Origin: Actinomadura hallensis | GTDB lineage: Bacteria; Actinomycetota; Actinomycetes; Streptosporangiales; Streptosporangiaceae | NCBI RefSeq assembly: GCF_006716765.1 | Contig: NZ_VFPO01000001.1 | Span: forward strand, 1,798,001-1,862,000 | Length of the DNA: 64,000 bases | Direction of reading: 5' to 3' | Shown: positions 41,142 to 50,994 of the stretch, one piece after another | Numbering within the stretch: position 1 is the stretch's first letter | Layout of the letters: the number at the start of each line of letters is the position of its first letter | Notes under the pieces: generated by a model | Database searches by the model: none | What the model saw: the letters and a program-made list of their open reading frames with translations, nothing else | What the model was told of the DNA's origin: nothing | Position numbers and translations under genes: made by a program

Positions 41142-41467
41142 CCCCTCCGCCTCGCCACCGTGCTCAGCACGGGAACGGGCAGGACGACCAGGCGAAGTCG
41201 GTGACGCCCGAAAGGGCGGATCACCAATGGACGACTCGGCGAAGTCCGCGCACGGGCCAGAGCGCGCTTCGGTCTCCAGGGTTCTCGGCCCTCGGAGGCA
41301 GCATGTGCGGTGGGCCCGCAACCTCAGCCCCGCACGCGAGCGCGTGGCCTGACGGTGGTGCGATGCCGGAGGCGAGTTCCACCGGAAGAGCGCGAAGCGA
41401 TGCCGTGCTCGCACAGGTCGGGTCACGGAGCGAGCCGTCAGGCGAGCGCAACGGGCCTGACCTGCGA
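41142..41467. other. Intergenic stretch without a convincing gene
   Basis: 326 bp between the clpX terminators and the convergent response-regulator gene. Short open frames are present but have no ribosome site or recognisable motif. Confidence 0.5.
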
Positions 41468-42124
41468 CTAACGCGGCGTCGATTCGCCGAGGCCGGCTTC
41501 GCGGGCTACCACGATCGCCTGGGCGCGGTCGGCGACGTGGAGCTTCATGAAGATGTTCGAGACGTGGTTGCGGACCGTCTTCTGGCTGAGGTACAGCGTC
41601 CCGGCGATCTCCGCGTTGCTGCGGCCCTGGGCGATCAGGGCGAGGACCTCGCGTTCCCGGTCGGTCAGCTCGGGGAACACCGCGCGTCTCGGGTCGGGCA
41701 TGTCGGTGAAGTAGGTCAGCACCCGGCGGGCGATCTCCGGGCCGTAGATGGCCTCGCCCGCCGCGACGGCCTTCACCGCGCGGGCGATCTCCTCGGCGCC
41801 CGACTCCTTCAGCAGGTAGCCGCGGGCGCCGGCGCGCATCGCCGCGAACACCGAGTCGTCGTCGCGGAACATCGTCAGCACCAGCACGCCGATGCGGGGG
41901 CTGGTGCGGGTGATGGTGCGGGTGGCCTCGATCCCGTTGCCGCCGGGCATGTGCAGATCCATCACGACGACGTCCGGCTGCAGCTCGGCCGCCATCCGCA
42001 CCGCCTCGGGGCCGTTCTCGGCCTCGCCGACCACCTCCACGCCCAGCGCGTGCAGCAGGCCCTTGAGGCCCTGCCTGAACACCGGATGGTCATCGGTGAT
42101 GAGAACACGGATGTTCTCGCTCAT
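41468..42124 (-). CDS. NarL/LuxR-family response regulator
   Basis: The 218-residue product has a receiver domain with acidic pair D11-D12, phospho-acceptor Asp56 (VVVMDLHMPGGNG), and conserved Lys in LLKES, then a LuxR HTH (about 150-210) with LTDREREVLALIAQGRSN and QKTVRNHVSNIF. It is coupled with the histidine kinase upstream by an ATGA overlap. Target genes are unknown; unlike the DevR-like regulator it has no nearby palindromic box that I can see. Confidence 0.92.
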   Translation of the reverse strand: MSENIRVLITDDHPVFRQGLKGLLHALGVEVVGEAENGPEAVRMAAELQPDVVVMDLHMPGGNGIEATRTITRTSPRIGVLVLTMFRDDDSVFAAMRAGARGYLLKESGAEEIARAVKAVAAGEAIYGPEIARRVLTYFTDMPDPRRAVFPELTDREREVLALIAQGRSNAEIAGTLYLSQKTVRNHVSNIFMKLHVADRAQAIVVAREAGLGESTPR

Positions 42125-42918
42125 CTGCGCCCGTCCTTCCCCAACGAAGGACGATGGTACCGGGCGGCGGTCTCCGCGGTGGCGAGCGGAAGCCGCGCCG
42201 AGACGATGGTCCCGCCGCCGTTGCGGGACGTGATCGAGCAGTGGCCGCCCACCTCGGCGGCCCACTCCTTCATCGCGGCCAGGCCGCGCCGCGACCCCTG
42301 CCCGCCGTTGCGGGCGGCGTCGGGCAGGCCCGGCCCGGTGTCGGCGACCACGACGCGCAGCTCGGAGTCCCGCGAGAGCCGCACCGTCGCGGTGCTCCCC
42401 GGGGCGTGCAGCCGGACGTTGGTCAGCGCCTCCTGCACGATCCGGTACGCCGCCACCTCGACGGCCGCGGGCAGCTCCAGGTGCTCGCCGTCGAACCGCA
42501 CGTCGACCCGGCCGCAGCAGCCCTCGGCGAACGACTCGATGGCCGCGACGAGCCCGAGGTCGTCGAGCGCGGGCGGGCGCAGCCCGTGCGCCAGCTCGCG
42601 GATCTCCCCGACGGCCCGCGCGAGCCGGTCGCGGACCTCGGCGAGCAGCGGGTCCGTCCGCTCCGGTTCGACGGCCAGCGTGATGCGGGCCGCGTCCAGC
42701 GACATCGCGATGCTGGCCAGCGTCGGCCCGAGCCCGTCGTGCAGGTCGTGCCGCAGCCGCCGCCGCTCCTCCTCCCGGCTGGCGAGGATCCGCTCCCGGG
42801 AGCGCTGCAGGTCGGCGGTCAGGCTGCGAAGGTGAGGGAGGGTCGCGGCACGCGCCGCCACGGCCCCCGCGGTGAACGCGCCGGCCAGCACGGCGACGCG
42901 TGCCAGTACCGCTCGCAT
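42121..42918 (-). CDS. Minimal HisKA_3 sensor histidine kinase
   Basis: The 265-residue product has one hydrophobic N-terminal helix (about 5-28), then a HisKA_3 domain with phospho-acceptor His60 (RRRLRHDLHDGLGP), and HATPase_c (ADTGPGLPDAARNGG, GLAAMKEWAAEVGG). There is no extracellular or GAF/PAS sensor domain, so sensing is by the membrane helix, by a partner protein, or lost. ATG 42918 has GGGAGAGGG about 5-6 nt upstream; an in-frame start at 42966 would add 16 residues. It forms an operon with the response regulator. Confidence 0.88.
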   Translation of the reverse strand: MRAVLARVAVLAGAFTAGAVAARAATLPHLRSLTADLQRSRERILASREEERRRLRHDLHDGLGPTLASIAMSLDAARITLAVEPERTDPLLAEVRDRLARAVGEIRELAHGLRPPALDDLGLVAAIESFAEGCCGRVDVRFDGEHLELPAAVEVAAYRIVQEALTNVRLHAPGSTATVRLSRDSELRVVVADTGPGLPDAARNGGQGSRRGLAAMKEWAAEVGGHCSITSRNGGGTIVSARLPLATAETAARYHRPSLGKDGRR

Positions 42919-43046
42919 CCCGTCCCTCTCCCTTCGCGACCCGGTGCGGCCGATGTTTTCCGCCACCCTTTCCGGTGGGGCGACCCGGTGTCAGGTGACC
43001 TGTGTCCCGACCCTCACGGGAAAACGCTCTCCCGGGCCGGGGCGGG

Positions 43047-43826
43047 TCAGCTTTCCACGTCCTCCCGCAGGTCGCGCATCACCTTCCGCAGTCCCGCGAT
43101 CTTGTACTCCGGCGGCTCGAGCCGGCCGGTCCGTGCCAGCGGCACCACCAGGGCGAACGACGTCCTGGTCGCCCAGCCGCAGATCGAGGTGTTGCTGTAG
43201 GCGCCCTGGGCGGTCGCCGTCACGCGCGCGCAGAAACCGGTGCCGTCGCCGCCCGCATCGGAGATCTCATGGAACGTGGCCATGACGCGGGTGGTGCGCG
43301 TGCTGAGCGCATTGGTCAGGTGGAAGGCGAGGCTCCGGCGCATGCTGAGGCTGTCCTTGCGGTCGTAGTCGCCGCTGAAGCCGACCAGCATGAACCTGAG
43401 GTCGCGCTTCCGGTACACGCCCCTCACGAAGTCGGCGTCGCTGGGGGTGGTGGTGCTGCGGATCACCCGGCGGAGCTCGTCCGCGAACCGGTCGGCCTGC
43501 TGGTCGCGGCCGCGCTCGAGGACCATGCCGCCCGCCGTGGGCGGGGTGGACAGCTCGTGGTCGGTGGTGACGTAGTAGACGCCGACCGCGCCGAGGACGA
43601 GCAGGAGCACCAGCGCGAACGCGCCGGCCAGCACGCCGATCACGCAGCCGGGTCCCCGCTTGCGGCGTTGCCCGCCCGGCGGCGGGACGGGCATGCCGGG
43701 CGGAGGCACGGGCGCGCCCGGCCCGGGAGGCGCGGGCGGCGGCCCCGGCACCCCGGGCGGACCGGGCGGACCGGGCGGGCCCGCGGGTCCGGGGGGACCG
43801 GGCGGCGGGGGGTTCCAGTTGCTCAT
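43047..43826 (-). CDS. Membrane-anchored protein with collagen-like Pro/Gly N-terminus
   Basis: The 259-residue product has a Pro/Gly-rich cytoplasmic N-terminus (1-50; repeated GPP and PPG), a basic patch (RRKR), a single membrane helix (about 61-86), and an extracellular domain of about 170 residues. That domain has two Cys, in FCARVTAT and ICGWATRTS, likely a disulfide. The end of the domain is similar to that of the gene at 46855-47868 on the other side of valS. No function is known. ATG 43826 follows an AGGAGG site on the minus strand. Confidence 0.72.
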   Translation of the reverse strand: MSNWNPPPPGPPGPAGPPGPPGPPGVPGPPPAPPGPGAPVPPPGMPVPPPGGQRRKRGPGCVIGVLAGAFALVLLLVLGAVGVYYVTTDHELSTPPTAGGMVLERGRDQQADRFADELRRVIRSTTTPSDADFVRGVYRKRDLRFMLVGFSGDYDRKDSLSMRRSLAFHLTNALSTRTTRVMATFHEISDAGGDGTGFCARVTATAQGAYSNTSICGWATRTSFALVVPLARTGRLEPPEYKIAGLRKVMRDLREDVES

Positions 43827-43950
43827 GAGCCTCCTTGTCCTGATGCCGTGCGCCGACGCGCCGTGGGAGCGTGCCCAAGCGAGTCGATTATGGGACGCGG
43901 GAGCCGTCCGGGGCGTTCTGCGGCGACGGAATAGCGGGTGCCTCCCGTCG

Positions 43951-43986
43951 TCCGTGCTCGTCCGTGCTCGTCCGCGCTCGTCCGCG
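43951..43986. repeat. Tandem 10-bp repeats upstream of valS
   Basis: The unit tccgtgctcg occurs three times (third as tccgcgctcg) with a partial fourth. It lies in the 284-bp gap between the collagen-like gene and valS, followed by two copies of gacgcgccgccggac. Confidence 0.7.
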
Positions 43987-44110
43987 TCCCCGGACGCGCC
44001 GCCGGACGGCCTGGGGACGCGCCGCCGGACCCGCCGGGCACCTTGATCGTTTACGGTGCTTCCGGGTACCTGGAAGTTCGGGCCCCCGCGTCCCCGTAGA
44101 ATCTGCTGGC

Positions 44111-46732
44111 GTGACACAGCCCAGCACTGAGCGCGGCCAAGGGGCCGCCGAGGACGTCGACCTGCCCACCCAGTACCGACCGGCCGAAGTCGAAGGCCGG
44201 CTCTACGAACGGTGGGTATCGGAGGGGCTGTTCACCGCCGATCCGCACCGCAACCCGGACCGGCCGTACTTCTCGATCGTGATCCCTCCGCCGAATGTCA
44301 CGGGCTCCCTGCACATGGGGCACGCGCTCGACCACTCGATCCAGGACGCCCTGGTCCGCTGGCACCGCATGCGGGGCCACGAGACCCTGTGGCTGCCCGG
44401 CATGGACCACGCCGGCATCGCCACCCAGAACGTGGTGGAGCGCGAGCTGGCCAAGGAGGGCCTGTCGCGGCACGACCTCGGGCGCGAGGCGTTCATCGAG
44501 CGGGTGTGGGAGTGGAAGGCCGAGTCCGGGGGCCGGATCCTCGGGCAGATGCGCCGGCTCGGCGACAGCGTCGACTGGACGCGCGAGGCGTTCACGATGG
44601 ACGAGCAGCGCGCCAACGCCGTCCGGACGATCTTCAAGCGGCTGTTCGACGACGGCCTGATCTACCGGGCCGAGCGCATCATCAACTGGTGCCCGCGCTG
44701 CCTGACCGCCCTGTCCGACATCGAGGTCGAGCACGAGGAGGTCGAGGGCGAGCTCGTGTCGCTGCGCTACGGGTCGGGCGAGGACGAGATCGTCGTCGCG
44801 ACCACGCGCGCGGAGACGATGCTCGGCGACACGGCCGTGGCCGTCCACCCCGAGGACGAGCGGTACGCGCACCTGGTCGGCCGGGAGATCGAGCTCCCGC
44901 TGACCGGCCGCCGCATCCCGATCGTCGCCGACGAGCACGTGGACCCCGAGTTCGGCACCGGCGCGGTGAAGGTGACGCCGGCGCACGACCCCAACGACTT
45001 CGAGATCGGCCGCCGCCACTCGCTGCCGTCCCTGACGGTCATGGACGAGCGCGGCGTCGTCACCGCGCCCGGCCCGTTCGAGGGGCTGGACCGGTTCGAG
45101 GCGCGCCCGGCGGTCGTGGCGGCGCTGCGCGAGCAGGGCCGCATCGTCAAGGAGATCCGCCCGTACACGCACTCGGTCGGGCACTGCCAGCGCTGCTCCA
45201 CGGTCGTCGAGCCGCGGGTGTCGCTGCAGTGGTTCGTGAAGGTCGAGTCCCTGGCGCGGGCCGCGGGCGACGCCGTCCGCGACGGCCGCGTCACGATCAA
45301 CCCGCCGGAGATGGCGGCCCGCTACTTCGAGTGGGTCGACAACATGCACGACTGGTGCATCAGCCGGCAGCTGTGGTGGGGGCACCGCATCCCGGTCTGG
45401 TACGGGCCGAACGGCGAGACCGTCTGCCCGGCGCCGGGCGAGGAGCCGCCCGCCGGGTGGACGCAGGACGGCGACGTCCTCGACACGTGGTTCTCCTCGG
45501 CGCTGTGGCCGTTCTCCACCCTGGGCTGGCCCGACGACACGCCCGACCTCAAGCGCTTCTACCCGACGTCGGTGCTGGTCACCGGCTACGACATCCTGTT
45601 CTTCTGGGTCGCCCGGATGATGATGTTCGGGCTGTACGCGATGGACGGCGTCCAGCCGTTCGACACCATCGCCCTCCACGGGATGGTCCGCGACCAGTAC
45701 GGCAAGAAGATGTCGAAGTCGTTCGGGAACGTCATCGACCCGCTCGACTGGATCGACGAGTACGGCGCCGACGCGACCCGCTTCACGCTGCTGCGCGGCG
45801 CGCACCCCGGCGGCGACGTCCCGGTGGCGGAGCAGTGGGCGCAGGGCTCGCGCAACTTCTGCAACAAGCTGTGGAACGCGACCCGGTTCGCGCTGATCAA
45901 CGGCGCGCACGTCCGCGGGGAGATGCCGGAGAAGCTGTCCACCGTGGACGCGTGGATCCTGTCGCGCCTCCAGTCCGTCATCGCCGAGGTGGACGCGCAC
46001 CTGGAGGGCTTCGACTTCGCCAAGGCGTGCGAGACGCTGTACCACTTCGCGTGGGACGAGGTCTGCGACTGGTACGTGGAGCTGGCGAAGGTGCAGCTGG
46101 CCGACGAGCGGGCCGAGGCGACGCGCCGCGTGCTGGGCGAGGTCCTCGACAAGCTGCTGCGGCTGCTGCACCCGGTGATCCCGTTCGTCACCGAGGAGCT
46201 GTGGACGTCGCTGACCGGCGGCGCCACCGTCGTCACCGCGCCGTGGCCGTCCGCCGAGCCCGCCCGCGCCGACCGGGAGGCCGAGGCGGTCGTCGAGTCG
46301 CTGCAGCGCCTCGTCACCGAGGTCCGGCGGTTCCGCGCGGACCAGGGACTGAAGCCGGGCCAGCGGGTCGCCGCGACGCTGGAGTGGGGCGACTCGCCGC
46401 TCGCGGCGCACGAGGAGGGAGTCCGGTCGCTGCTGCGGCTCACCGAGCCGGGCGAGGGCTTCTCGGCGACGGCGTCGCTGCCGGTGGAGGGCGTCACCGT
46501 CCGGATCGACACCGCGGGCGTCATCGACGTGGCCGCGGAGCGCAAGCGTCTGGAGAAGGACCTCGCCGCCGCCCGCAAGGTCGTCGACCAGACCACCCGC
46601 AAGCTCGCCAACGAGTCGTTCATGGCGAAGGCCCCCGAGGACGTCGTCGCCAAGAACCGGGAGCGCCTCGCGCAGGCCGAGGCCGACATCGAGCGGCTGG
46701 AGGCGCAGCTGAAGGCCCTCCCGGCGGGCTGA
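44111..46732 (+). CDS. valS: Valine--tRNA ligase
   Basis: The 873-residue product is a full-length class I synthetase: HMGH (68-71; HIGH motif), editing domain in the middle, [16 protein letters not shown] (533-537), DALVRW-type tRNA contacts and a C-terminal coiled coil (about 810-870) typical of ValRS. It charges tRNA-Val. GTG 44111 is chosen by homology; its ribosome site is weak. No T-box leader is seen. Confidence 0.96.
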   Translation: MTQPSTERGQGAAEDVDLPTQYRPAEVEGRLYERWVSEGLFTADPHRNPDRPYFSIVIPPPNVTGSLHMGHALDHSIQDALVRWHRMRGHETLWLPGMDHAGIATQNVVERELAKEGLSRHDLGREAFIERVWEWKAESGGRILGQMRRLGDSVDWTREAFTMDEQRANAVRTIFKRLFDDGLIYRAERIINWCPRCLTALSDIEVEHEEVEGELVSLRYGSGEDEIVVATTRAETMLGDTAVAVHPEDERYAHLVGREIELPLTGRRIPIVADEHVDPEFGTGAVKVTPAHDPNDFEIGRRHSLPSLTVMDERGVVTAPGPFEGLDRFEARPAVVAALREQGRIVKEIRPYTHSVGHCQRCSTVVEPRVSLQWFVKVESLARAAGDAVRDGRVTINPPEMAARYFEWVDNMHDWCISRQLWWGHRIPVWYGPNGETVCPAPGEEPPAGWTQDGDVLDTWFSSALWPFSTLGWPDDTPDLKRFYPTSVLVTGYDILFFWVARMMMFGLYAMDGVQPFDTIALHGMVRDQYGKKMSKSFGNVIDPLDWIDEYGADATRFTLLRGAHPGGDVPVAEQWAQGSRNFCNKLWNATRFALINGAHVRGEMPEKLSTVDAWILSRLQSVIAEVDAHLEGFDFAKACETLYHFAWDEVCDWYVELAKVQLADERAEATRRVLGEVLDKLLRLLHPVIPFVTEELWTSLTGGATVVTAPWPSAEPARADREAEAVVESLQRLVTEVRRFRADQGLKPGQRVAATLEWGDSPLAAHEEGVRSLLRLTEPGEGFSATASLPVEGVTVRIDTAGVIDVAAERKRLEKDLAAARKVVDQTTRKLANESFMAKAPEDVVAKNRERLAQAEADIERLEAQLKALPAG

Positions 46733-46854
46733 CGCGGGAGCGCGGCGCGGGCCGTCGCCGGCGGGGACGGCGAACACTCGGCGCGTCCCGCCCGCCGCGG
46801 CTACGATCCGGTGGAGCCCGCGGGCTTTGCCGGACATGAACCATCGGGAGTGCA

Positions 46855-47868
46855 ATGGCCGAATCACCACCTCGGTCCGACATGCCGGACTCAGTGTCCG
46901 GTGACGACCTGGACGCGCCGCAGGTCGTCGAGGGCGGGGACGCTCCCGGGCGGGTCGCCGCCGCGCCGGCGCCCTGGGGCGATTCGCGCCCGTGGTGGTC
47001 GGCCGACGCCGGCGACGGGACGGGGCCGCACGCGATGCCCGGACACGCGAACGGTTCGGGAGCGCACCCGATCGTCGACGGTACGGGTCCGCACGGCGTG
47101 ATCCCGGACGGCACCGGCCCGCACGGCGTCGTCCACGGAGGAGGCACGGGTCCGCACGGCGTCGTCCGGGACGGTACGGGCCCGCACGGCGTCGTCGCCG
47201 GCGGCACCGGCCCGAACCGGACGGTCCCGCGCCAGGCGCCGCAGGGCGCGAAGCCCGCCGGGAAGCGCTTCCGCAAGCTGGTGCTCGTCGGCGGGGCGGC
47301 GGCCGTCGCGGCCGGTGTCCTCGCGATGGGGGCGCTGGTGTTCTGGCAGGGCGGTGCGGGGGGTGCCCAGCGGGACGCCTCCACGAGCGGAGCCTCGAAG
47401 TCCACGAGGGTGATCGAGGCGGGGGGCGCCGCCGGCGGCCTCGCCAAGGACCCCCTCACCCCGCCGCAGGCGAGCGCCGCTTACCCGTTCGTCGCGGGCG
47501 CGATCAAGGCCGCGGGGATCCCGGTCGCCGAACGCGGGCAGGCCGTCTACGGCGACCAGACCGCACGGCAGGTGAACGTCCTGTTCATGGGCGGGACGGG
47601 CCCGGTCGGCGACCCGGAGACCTTCCTGCAGAAGGTGCAGCCCACCACGTTCATCGCCGGGCAGGACGCCGACCCGGGGAACAAGGGCGGGAAGGCGGTC
47701 TGCGGGACGTTCGCGGTCCTCTCCGAGACGCACACGTTCTGCGCGTGGGCGACCGAGGACTCCTACGGCGTGGTGGCGTCGAACCGGGCCACGCTGAACC
47801 CGCAGTTCCCGCTGATCGCGGACGTCATGCGCCGGATCAGGAACGACGTCGAGCGGCCGAGGTCGTGA
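46855..47868 (+). CDS. Membrane-anchored protein with GTGPHGV repeats
   Basis: The 337-residue product has an acidic N-terminal region, a five-fold GTGPHGV-type repeat (residues about 75-121), a basic stretch, a membrane helix (about 141-164), and an outside domain of about 170 residues with two Cys (AVCGTFAV and TFCAWATEDSYGVV). The outside domain resembles that of the gene at 43047-43826: C, then CxWAT, then a Pro, then RxxRxDVE. ATG 46855 has GGGAG at 5 nt. Its 3' end overlaps the convergent Mur-ligase gene by 32 bp. Function is unknown. Confidence 0.72.
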   Translation: MAESPPRSDMPDSVSGDDLDAPQVVEGGDAPGRVAAAPAPWGDSRPWWSADAGDGTGPHAMPGHANGSGAHPIVDGTGPHGVIPDGTGPHGVVHGGGTGPHGVVRDGTGPHGVVAGGTGPNRTVPRQAPQGAKPAGKRFRKLVLVGGAAAVAAGVLAMGALVFWQGGAGGAQRDASTSGASKSTRVIEAGGAAGGLAKDPLTPPQASAAYPFVAGAIKAAGIPVAERGQAVYGDQTARQVNVLFMGGTGPVGDPETFLQKVQPTTFIAGQDADPGNKGGKAVCGTFAVLSETHTFCAWATEDSYGVVASNRATLNPQFPLIADVMRRIRNDVERPRS

Positions 47869-49039
47869 ACAGCCGCTCCGTGGCGGCGTCCACCACGTCG
47901 AGGACGAACCCGGTGAAGTAGCCGGTGCCGAGGACGACGAGGTTGTAGCCGAGGGTGGCGAGCGACTCGGGCGTGATCGCGTCGGCGTCGACGACGTCCC
48001 AGCCGCGGGGCAGCGCGCGGGTGAAGCGCAGGTGCGGCAGCGGCAGCCGCACGAACGTCACGGGCAGCACGCCCAGCTCGGCGACGGCCCCGTCGAGGTC
48101 CTTGTGGTCGGGGAGGCAGACCACGGCGTGGTCGATCGTGCCCCAGGCGCGCCGCGCGGCCTCGAGGGCGGCGGCGATCCCGGTGCGGTCGATGGCGGCG
48201 TCGACGAGCAGCCTCGTCGCCGATCCGGGCACGTCGTGCATGGACAGCCGCCCGGGCAGGGCCACCGACGCCAGCACCTCGCGGAGCACGGCGCCGGGGG
48301 GCTCGGTCGCGCCGGGGAGCCGCCGGGCCGCGGCGACGCCCAGTTCGCCGCTGACGCGTCCCAGCCCGCCGGGCAGCAGCTCCGGCGGGATCCCGCCGCC
48401 GCCCTCCTCGACCCGCTCGACGCCGCCGAGCACCTCGGCGACCTCGGGGGACTGGGGCGCCGACAGGACGACGGTGTCCGGGCCCGCCACGCCGAGCTTC
48501 TCCGCCGCGATCTCCGCCGGGGTGCCGCCGAGCACGCCGGCGTGCTCGAGGAGGACCGGGGTGATCGCGGCGACGTCCGGGGTGAACAGCGCGGCCTCGT
48601 CGGAGCGGCCGCCCATGCCCGCCTCCAGCACGATCGCGTCGGCGCCGGTGCGGCGCGCGTGCAGGACCCCGGCGAGGGTGAACAGGCCGGACGGCGACAG
48701 GTAGCCGCCCGAAGGCGGCGGGAGGGCGGCGACGGCCTCGTCCAGGGCGTCGGCCAGGGAGGCGAGCTCCGCCTCGGCGACGGCGCGGCCGTCCACCCGG
48801 ATCCTCTCCCTGTTCGAGCGGAGGGCGGGGCTCGTGACGGTGCACACGCGCAGCCCGGCGGCCGCGAGGAAGGCCGAGGCGTAGGTCGCCGCCGTCCCCT
48901 TCCCCTTCGACCCGACGACGGTCAGGACGGGAGCGTCGGGCGCGAGCAGGCCGAGGACGCCCGCGAGGGCCGCCGCCCGTGCGATGTCACGGGTCTCGCC
49001 CGGTCCGCGCCGGTCCCACTCCCGGAAGAACACGTCCAT
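47837..49039 (-). CDS. FolC-like Mur ligase family protein
   Basis: The 400-residue product has a Mur-ligase ATP site VVGSKGKGTAATYASAF, an omega-loop-like TSPALRSNRERIRVDGR, EAGMGGRSDEAALF and a late HKDLDGAV motif. It resembles FolC more than MurC-F, but the loops differ and the C-terminal domain is short. It is divergent from the true folC across 57 bp and ends inside the convergent neighbour (32-bp overlap). It may glutamylate another substrate than folate. ATG 49039 is the natural start. Confidence 0.78.
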   Translation of the reverse strand: MDVFFREWDRRGPGETRDIARAAALAGVLGLLAPDAPVLTVVGSKGKGTAATYASAFLAAAGLRVCTVTSPALRSNRERIRVDGRAVAEAELASLADALDEAVAALPPPSGGYLSPSGLFTLAGVLHARRTGADAIVLEAGMGGRSDEAALFTPDVAAITPVLLEHAGVLGGTPAEIAAEKLGVAGPDTVVLSAPQSPEVAEVLGGVERVEEGGGGIPPELLPGGLGRVSGELGVAAARRLPGATEPPGAVLREVLASVALPGRLSMHDVPGSATRLLVDAAIDRTGIAAALEAARRAWGTIDHAVVCLPDHKDLDGAVAELGVLPVTFVRLPLPHLRFTRALPRGWDVVDADAITPESLATLGYNLVVLGTGYFTGFVLDVVDAATERLFTTSAARRRS

Positions 49040-49096
49040 ACTTCCAGTGTGGTGCCCGACAAGACCACCGGCACCCGCCGAGTAGGCTCTGTGACC

Positions 49097-50518
49097 GTGA
49101 GCCAGGAATCCGAGCCGTCCGACTACCGCGGCGCCGTCGCCGCGATCATGGCCCGCGGGGTCGAGTGGGACATCGACCCCACGCTCGACCGGATCCGGGA
49201 TCTGGTCGACGTCCTCGGCGAGCCGCACCGCGCCTACCCGGTGATCCACATCGCCGGGACGAACGGGAAGTCGAGCACCGCACGGCTCATCGAGGCGCTG
49301 CTGCGCGAGCGCGGGCTGCGCACGGGGATGTTCACCAGCCCCGAGCTGACCACGCTGCGGGAGCGGATCGCGATCGACGGGGAGCCGCTCAGCGAGGAGC
49401 GCTTCACCGAGACGTTCCGGGACGTGCTGCCCTACGTCCAGCTCATCGACGGCAAGCACCCGGAGCGGCTGTCGTTCTTCGAGGTCCTCACCGCGATGGC
49501 GTACGCGGCGTTCGCGGACGCGCCGGTCGACGTCGCGGTGGTCGAGGCGGGCATGGGCGGCGCGTGGGACGCCACGAACGTGGCGGACGGCGCCGTCGCC
49601 GTGATCACCCCGATCGGCCTCGACCACACCCGCTACCTGGGCGACACGCTGGAGGCCATCGCCGGGGAGAAGGCGGGGATCATCAAGCCGCAGGCGGTCG
49701 CGGTGCTGGCGCAGCAGCCGCTGGAGGCGGCCGAGGTGCTGCTGCGCCGGGTCGTGGAGGTCGGCGCCGCGGCGGCGCGCGAGGGCATCGAGTACGGCGT
49801 CCTGCGCCGCGACGTCGCCGTCGGCGGGCAGCAGCTCAGCCTGAAGGGCCTCCACGGGACCTACGACGAGATCTTCCTCCCGCTGTTCGGCGAGCACCAG
49901 GCGAGCAACGCCGCGACGGCCCTGGCGGCCGTCGAGGCGTTCGCCAGCGGCGCCCCGACCGGGGGAGAGGCGGGCCTGGAGGCCGCGACCCGCATCGCGC
50001 CCGGGGACTCCTACCTCGGCGGCGAGGAGGGGCAGCTCGATCCGGCGCTGGTGCGCAGCGGGTTCGCCAAGTCGGCCTCGCCGGGACGGCTGGAGGTCGC
50101 CCGCACCGGCCCGACGGTCCTGCTGGACTCGGCGCACAATCCGGCGGGGATGGCCGCGACCGTCGCCACGATCACCGAGTCGTTCGGCTTCACCCGGCTC
50201 GCCGGCGTCCTCGCCGTCGCCGCCGACAAGGACGTCGCAGGCATCCTCGACCAGCTGGAGCCGGTCCTGGCCGAGCTGGTGGTGACCCGCAACTCCTCGC
50301 CCCGCTCGATGCCGCCCGAGGAGCTGGCCGAGCTGGCCGAGGGGGTCTTCGGCCCCGAGCGGGTCCACCTGGCGCCGCGCCTGGACGACGCGATCGACCG
50401 GGCGATCGGCCTCGCCGAGGAGACCGGCGAGTACCGCGGCGCGGGCGTCCTGATCACCGGATCGGTGGTCACCGCCGGCGACGCGAGAACGCTCCTGCGC
50501 GTGGCGGAAGGAGGGTGA
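49097..50518 (+). CDS. folC: Bifunctional folylpolyglutamate/dihydrofolate synthase
   Basis: The 473-residue product shows FolC signatures: HIAGTNGKSSTARLIEALL, TSPELTTLRERIAIDG, EAGMGGAWDATNV, ITPIGLDHTRYLGDTLEAIAGEKAGIIK (quoted in part) and LLDSAHNPAGM. It adds glutamates to (dihydro)folate. GTG 49097 and GTG 49091 are both in frame; neither has a clear ribosome site. DUF4233 follows closely, a usual actinobacterial arrangement, then MFS and ndk. Confidence 0.93.
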   Translation: MSQESEPSDYRGAVAAIMARGVEWDIDPTLDRIRDLVDVLGEPHRAYPVIHIAGTNGKSSTARLIEALLRERGLRTGMFTSPELTTLRERIAIDGEPLSEERFTETFRDVLPYVQLIDGKHPERLSFFEVLTAMAYAAFADAPVDVAVVEAGMGGAWDATNVADGAVAVITPIGLDHTRYLGDTLEAIAGEKAGIIKPQAVAVLAQQPLEAAEVLLRRVVEVGAAAAREGIEYGVLRRDVAVGGQQLSLKGLHGTYDEIFLPLFGEHQASNAATALAAVEAFASGAPTGGEAGLEAATRIAPGDSYLGGEEGQLDPALVRSGFAKSASPGRLEVARTGPTVLLDSAHNPAGMAATVATITESFGFTRLAGVLAVAADKDVAGILDQLEPVLAELVVTRNSSPRSMPPEELAELAEGVFGPERVHLAPRLDDAIDRAIGLAEETGEYRGAGVLITGSVVTAGDARTLLRVAEGG

Positions 50519-50526
50519 GCGCCGGT

Positions 50527-50871
50527 ATGAGCGCACAGAGGGGGGCGAACCCCGCGCGGAGGCTGTTCGCCACGATCCTGGCCTGCGAGGCCATCATGAC
50601 CGCGCTGGCCTTCCCGGTGGCGGTGTCCGTCATGAAGGTGGACGGCGCGACCGCCGGGGCGGTCTGCGGCGGCCTGGCCGTCGCCTGCCTGCTGGTGGCC
50701 GGGCTGCTGCGCCATTCGTGGGCGGTCGCGGTGGGGACCGTCCTTCAGGTGCTCATCATCGCGACGGGGTTCATGGTTCCGGCGATGTTCTTCCTCGGCG
50801 TCGTGTTCGGCGCCCTGTGGGCGACGGCGATTTGGATGGGACGCAAGGCGGCGTCCGTTCAGGCGCGCTAA
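50527..50871 (+). CDS. DUF4233 membrane protein
   Basis: The 114-residue product has four hydrophobic segments (about 13-32, 40-58, 64-82 and 85-105), as in DUF4233 proteins, which are found between folC and ndk in many actinobacteria. Function is unknown. ATG 50527 has GGAGG at 12 nt; GTG 50515 is too close to the site. It is probably in an operon with folC. Confidence 0.85.
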   Translation: MSAQRGANPARRLFATILACEAIMTALAFPVAVSVMKVDGATAGAVCGGLAVACLLVAGLLRHSWAVAVGTVLQVLIIATGFMVPAMFFLGVVFGALWATAIWMGRKAASVQAR

Positions 50872-50994
50872 ATTCGCGGGGGACGGCACCCCTTTTCATC
50901 CGCCGTTCCGGCGACTATTGATCGGCCAATTCGGGCAATCTTCCTTTTTGGGAAATGTGCGTTCGGTGGATGACGACCTGCGAAGGAGCGGGCC

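Noticed and set aside
41041-41467. Small genes in the clpX downstream region
   Set aside because: Open frames lack ribosome sites, conserved motifs and codon-bias support.
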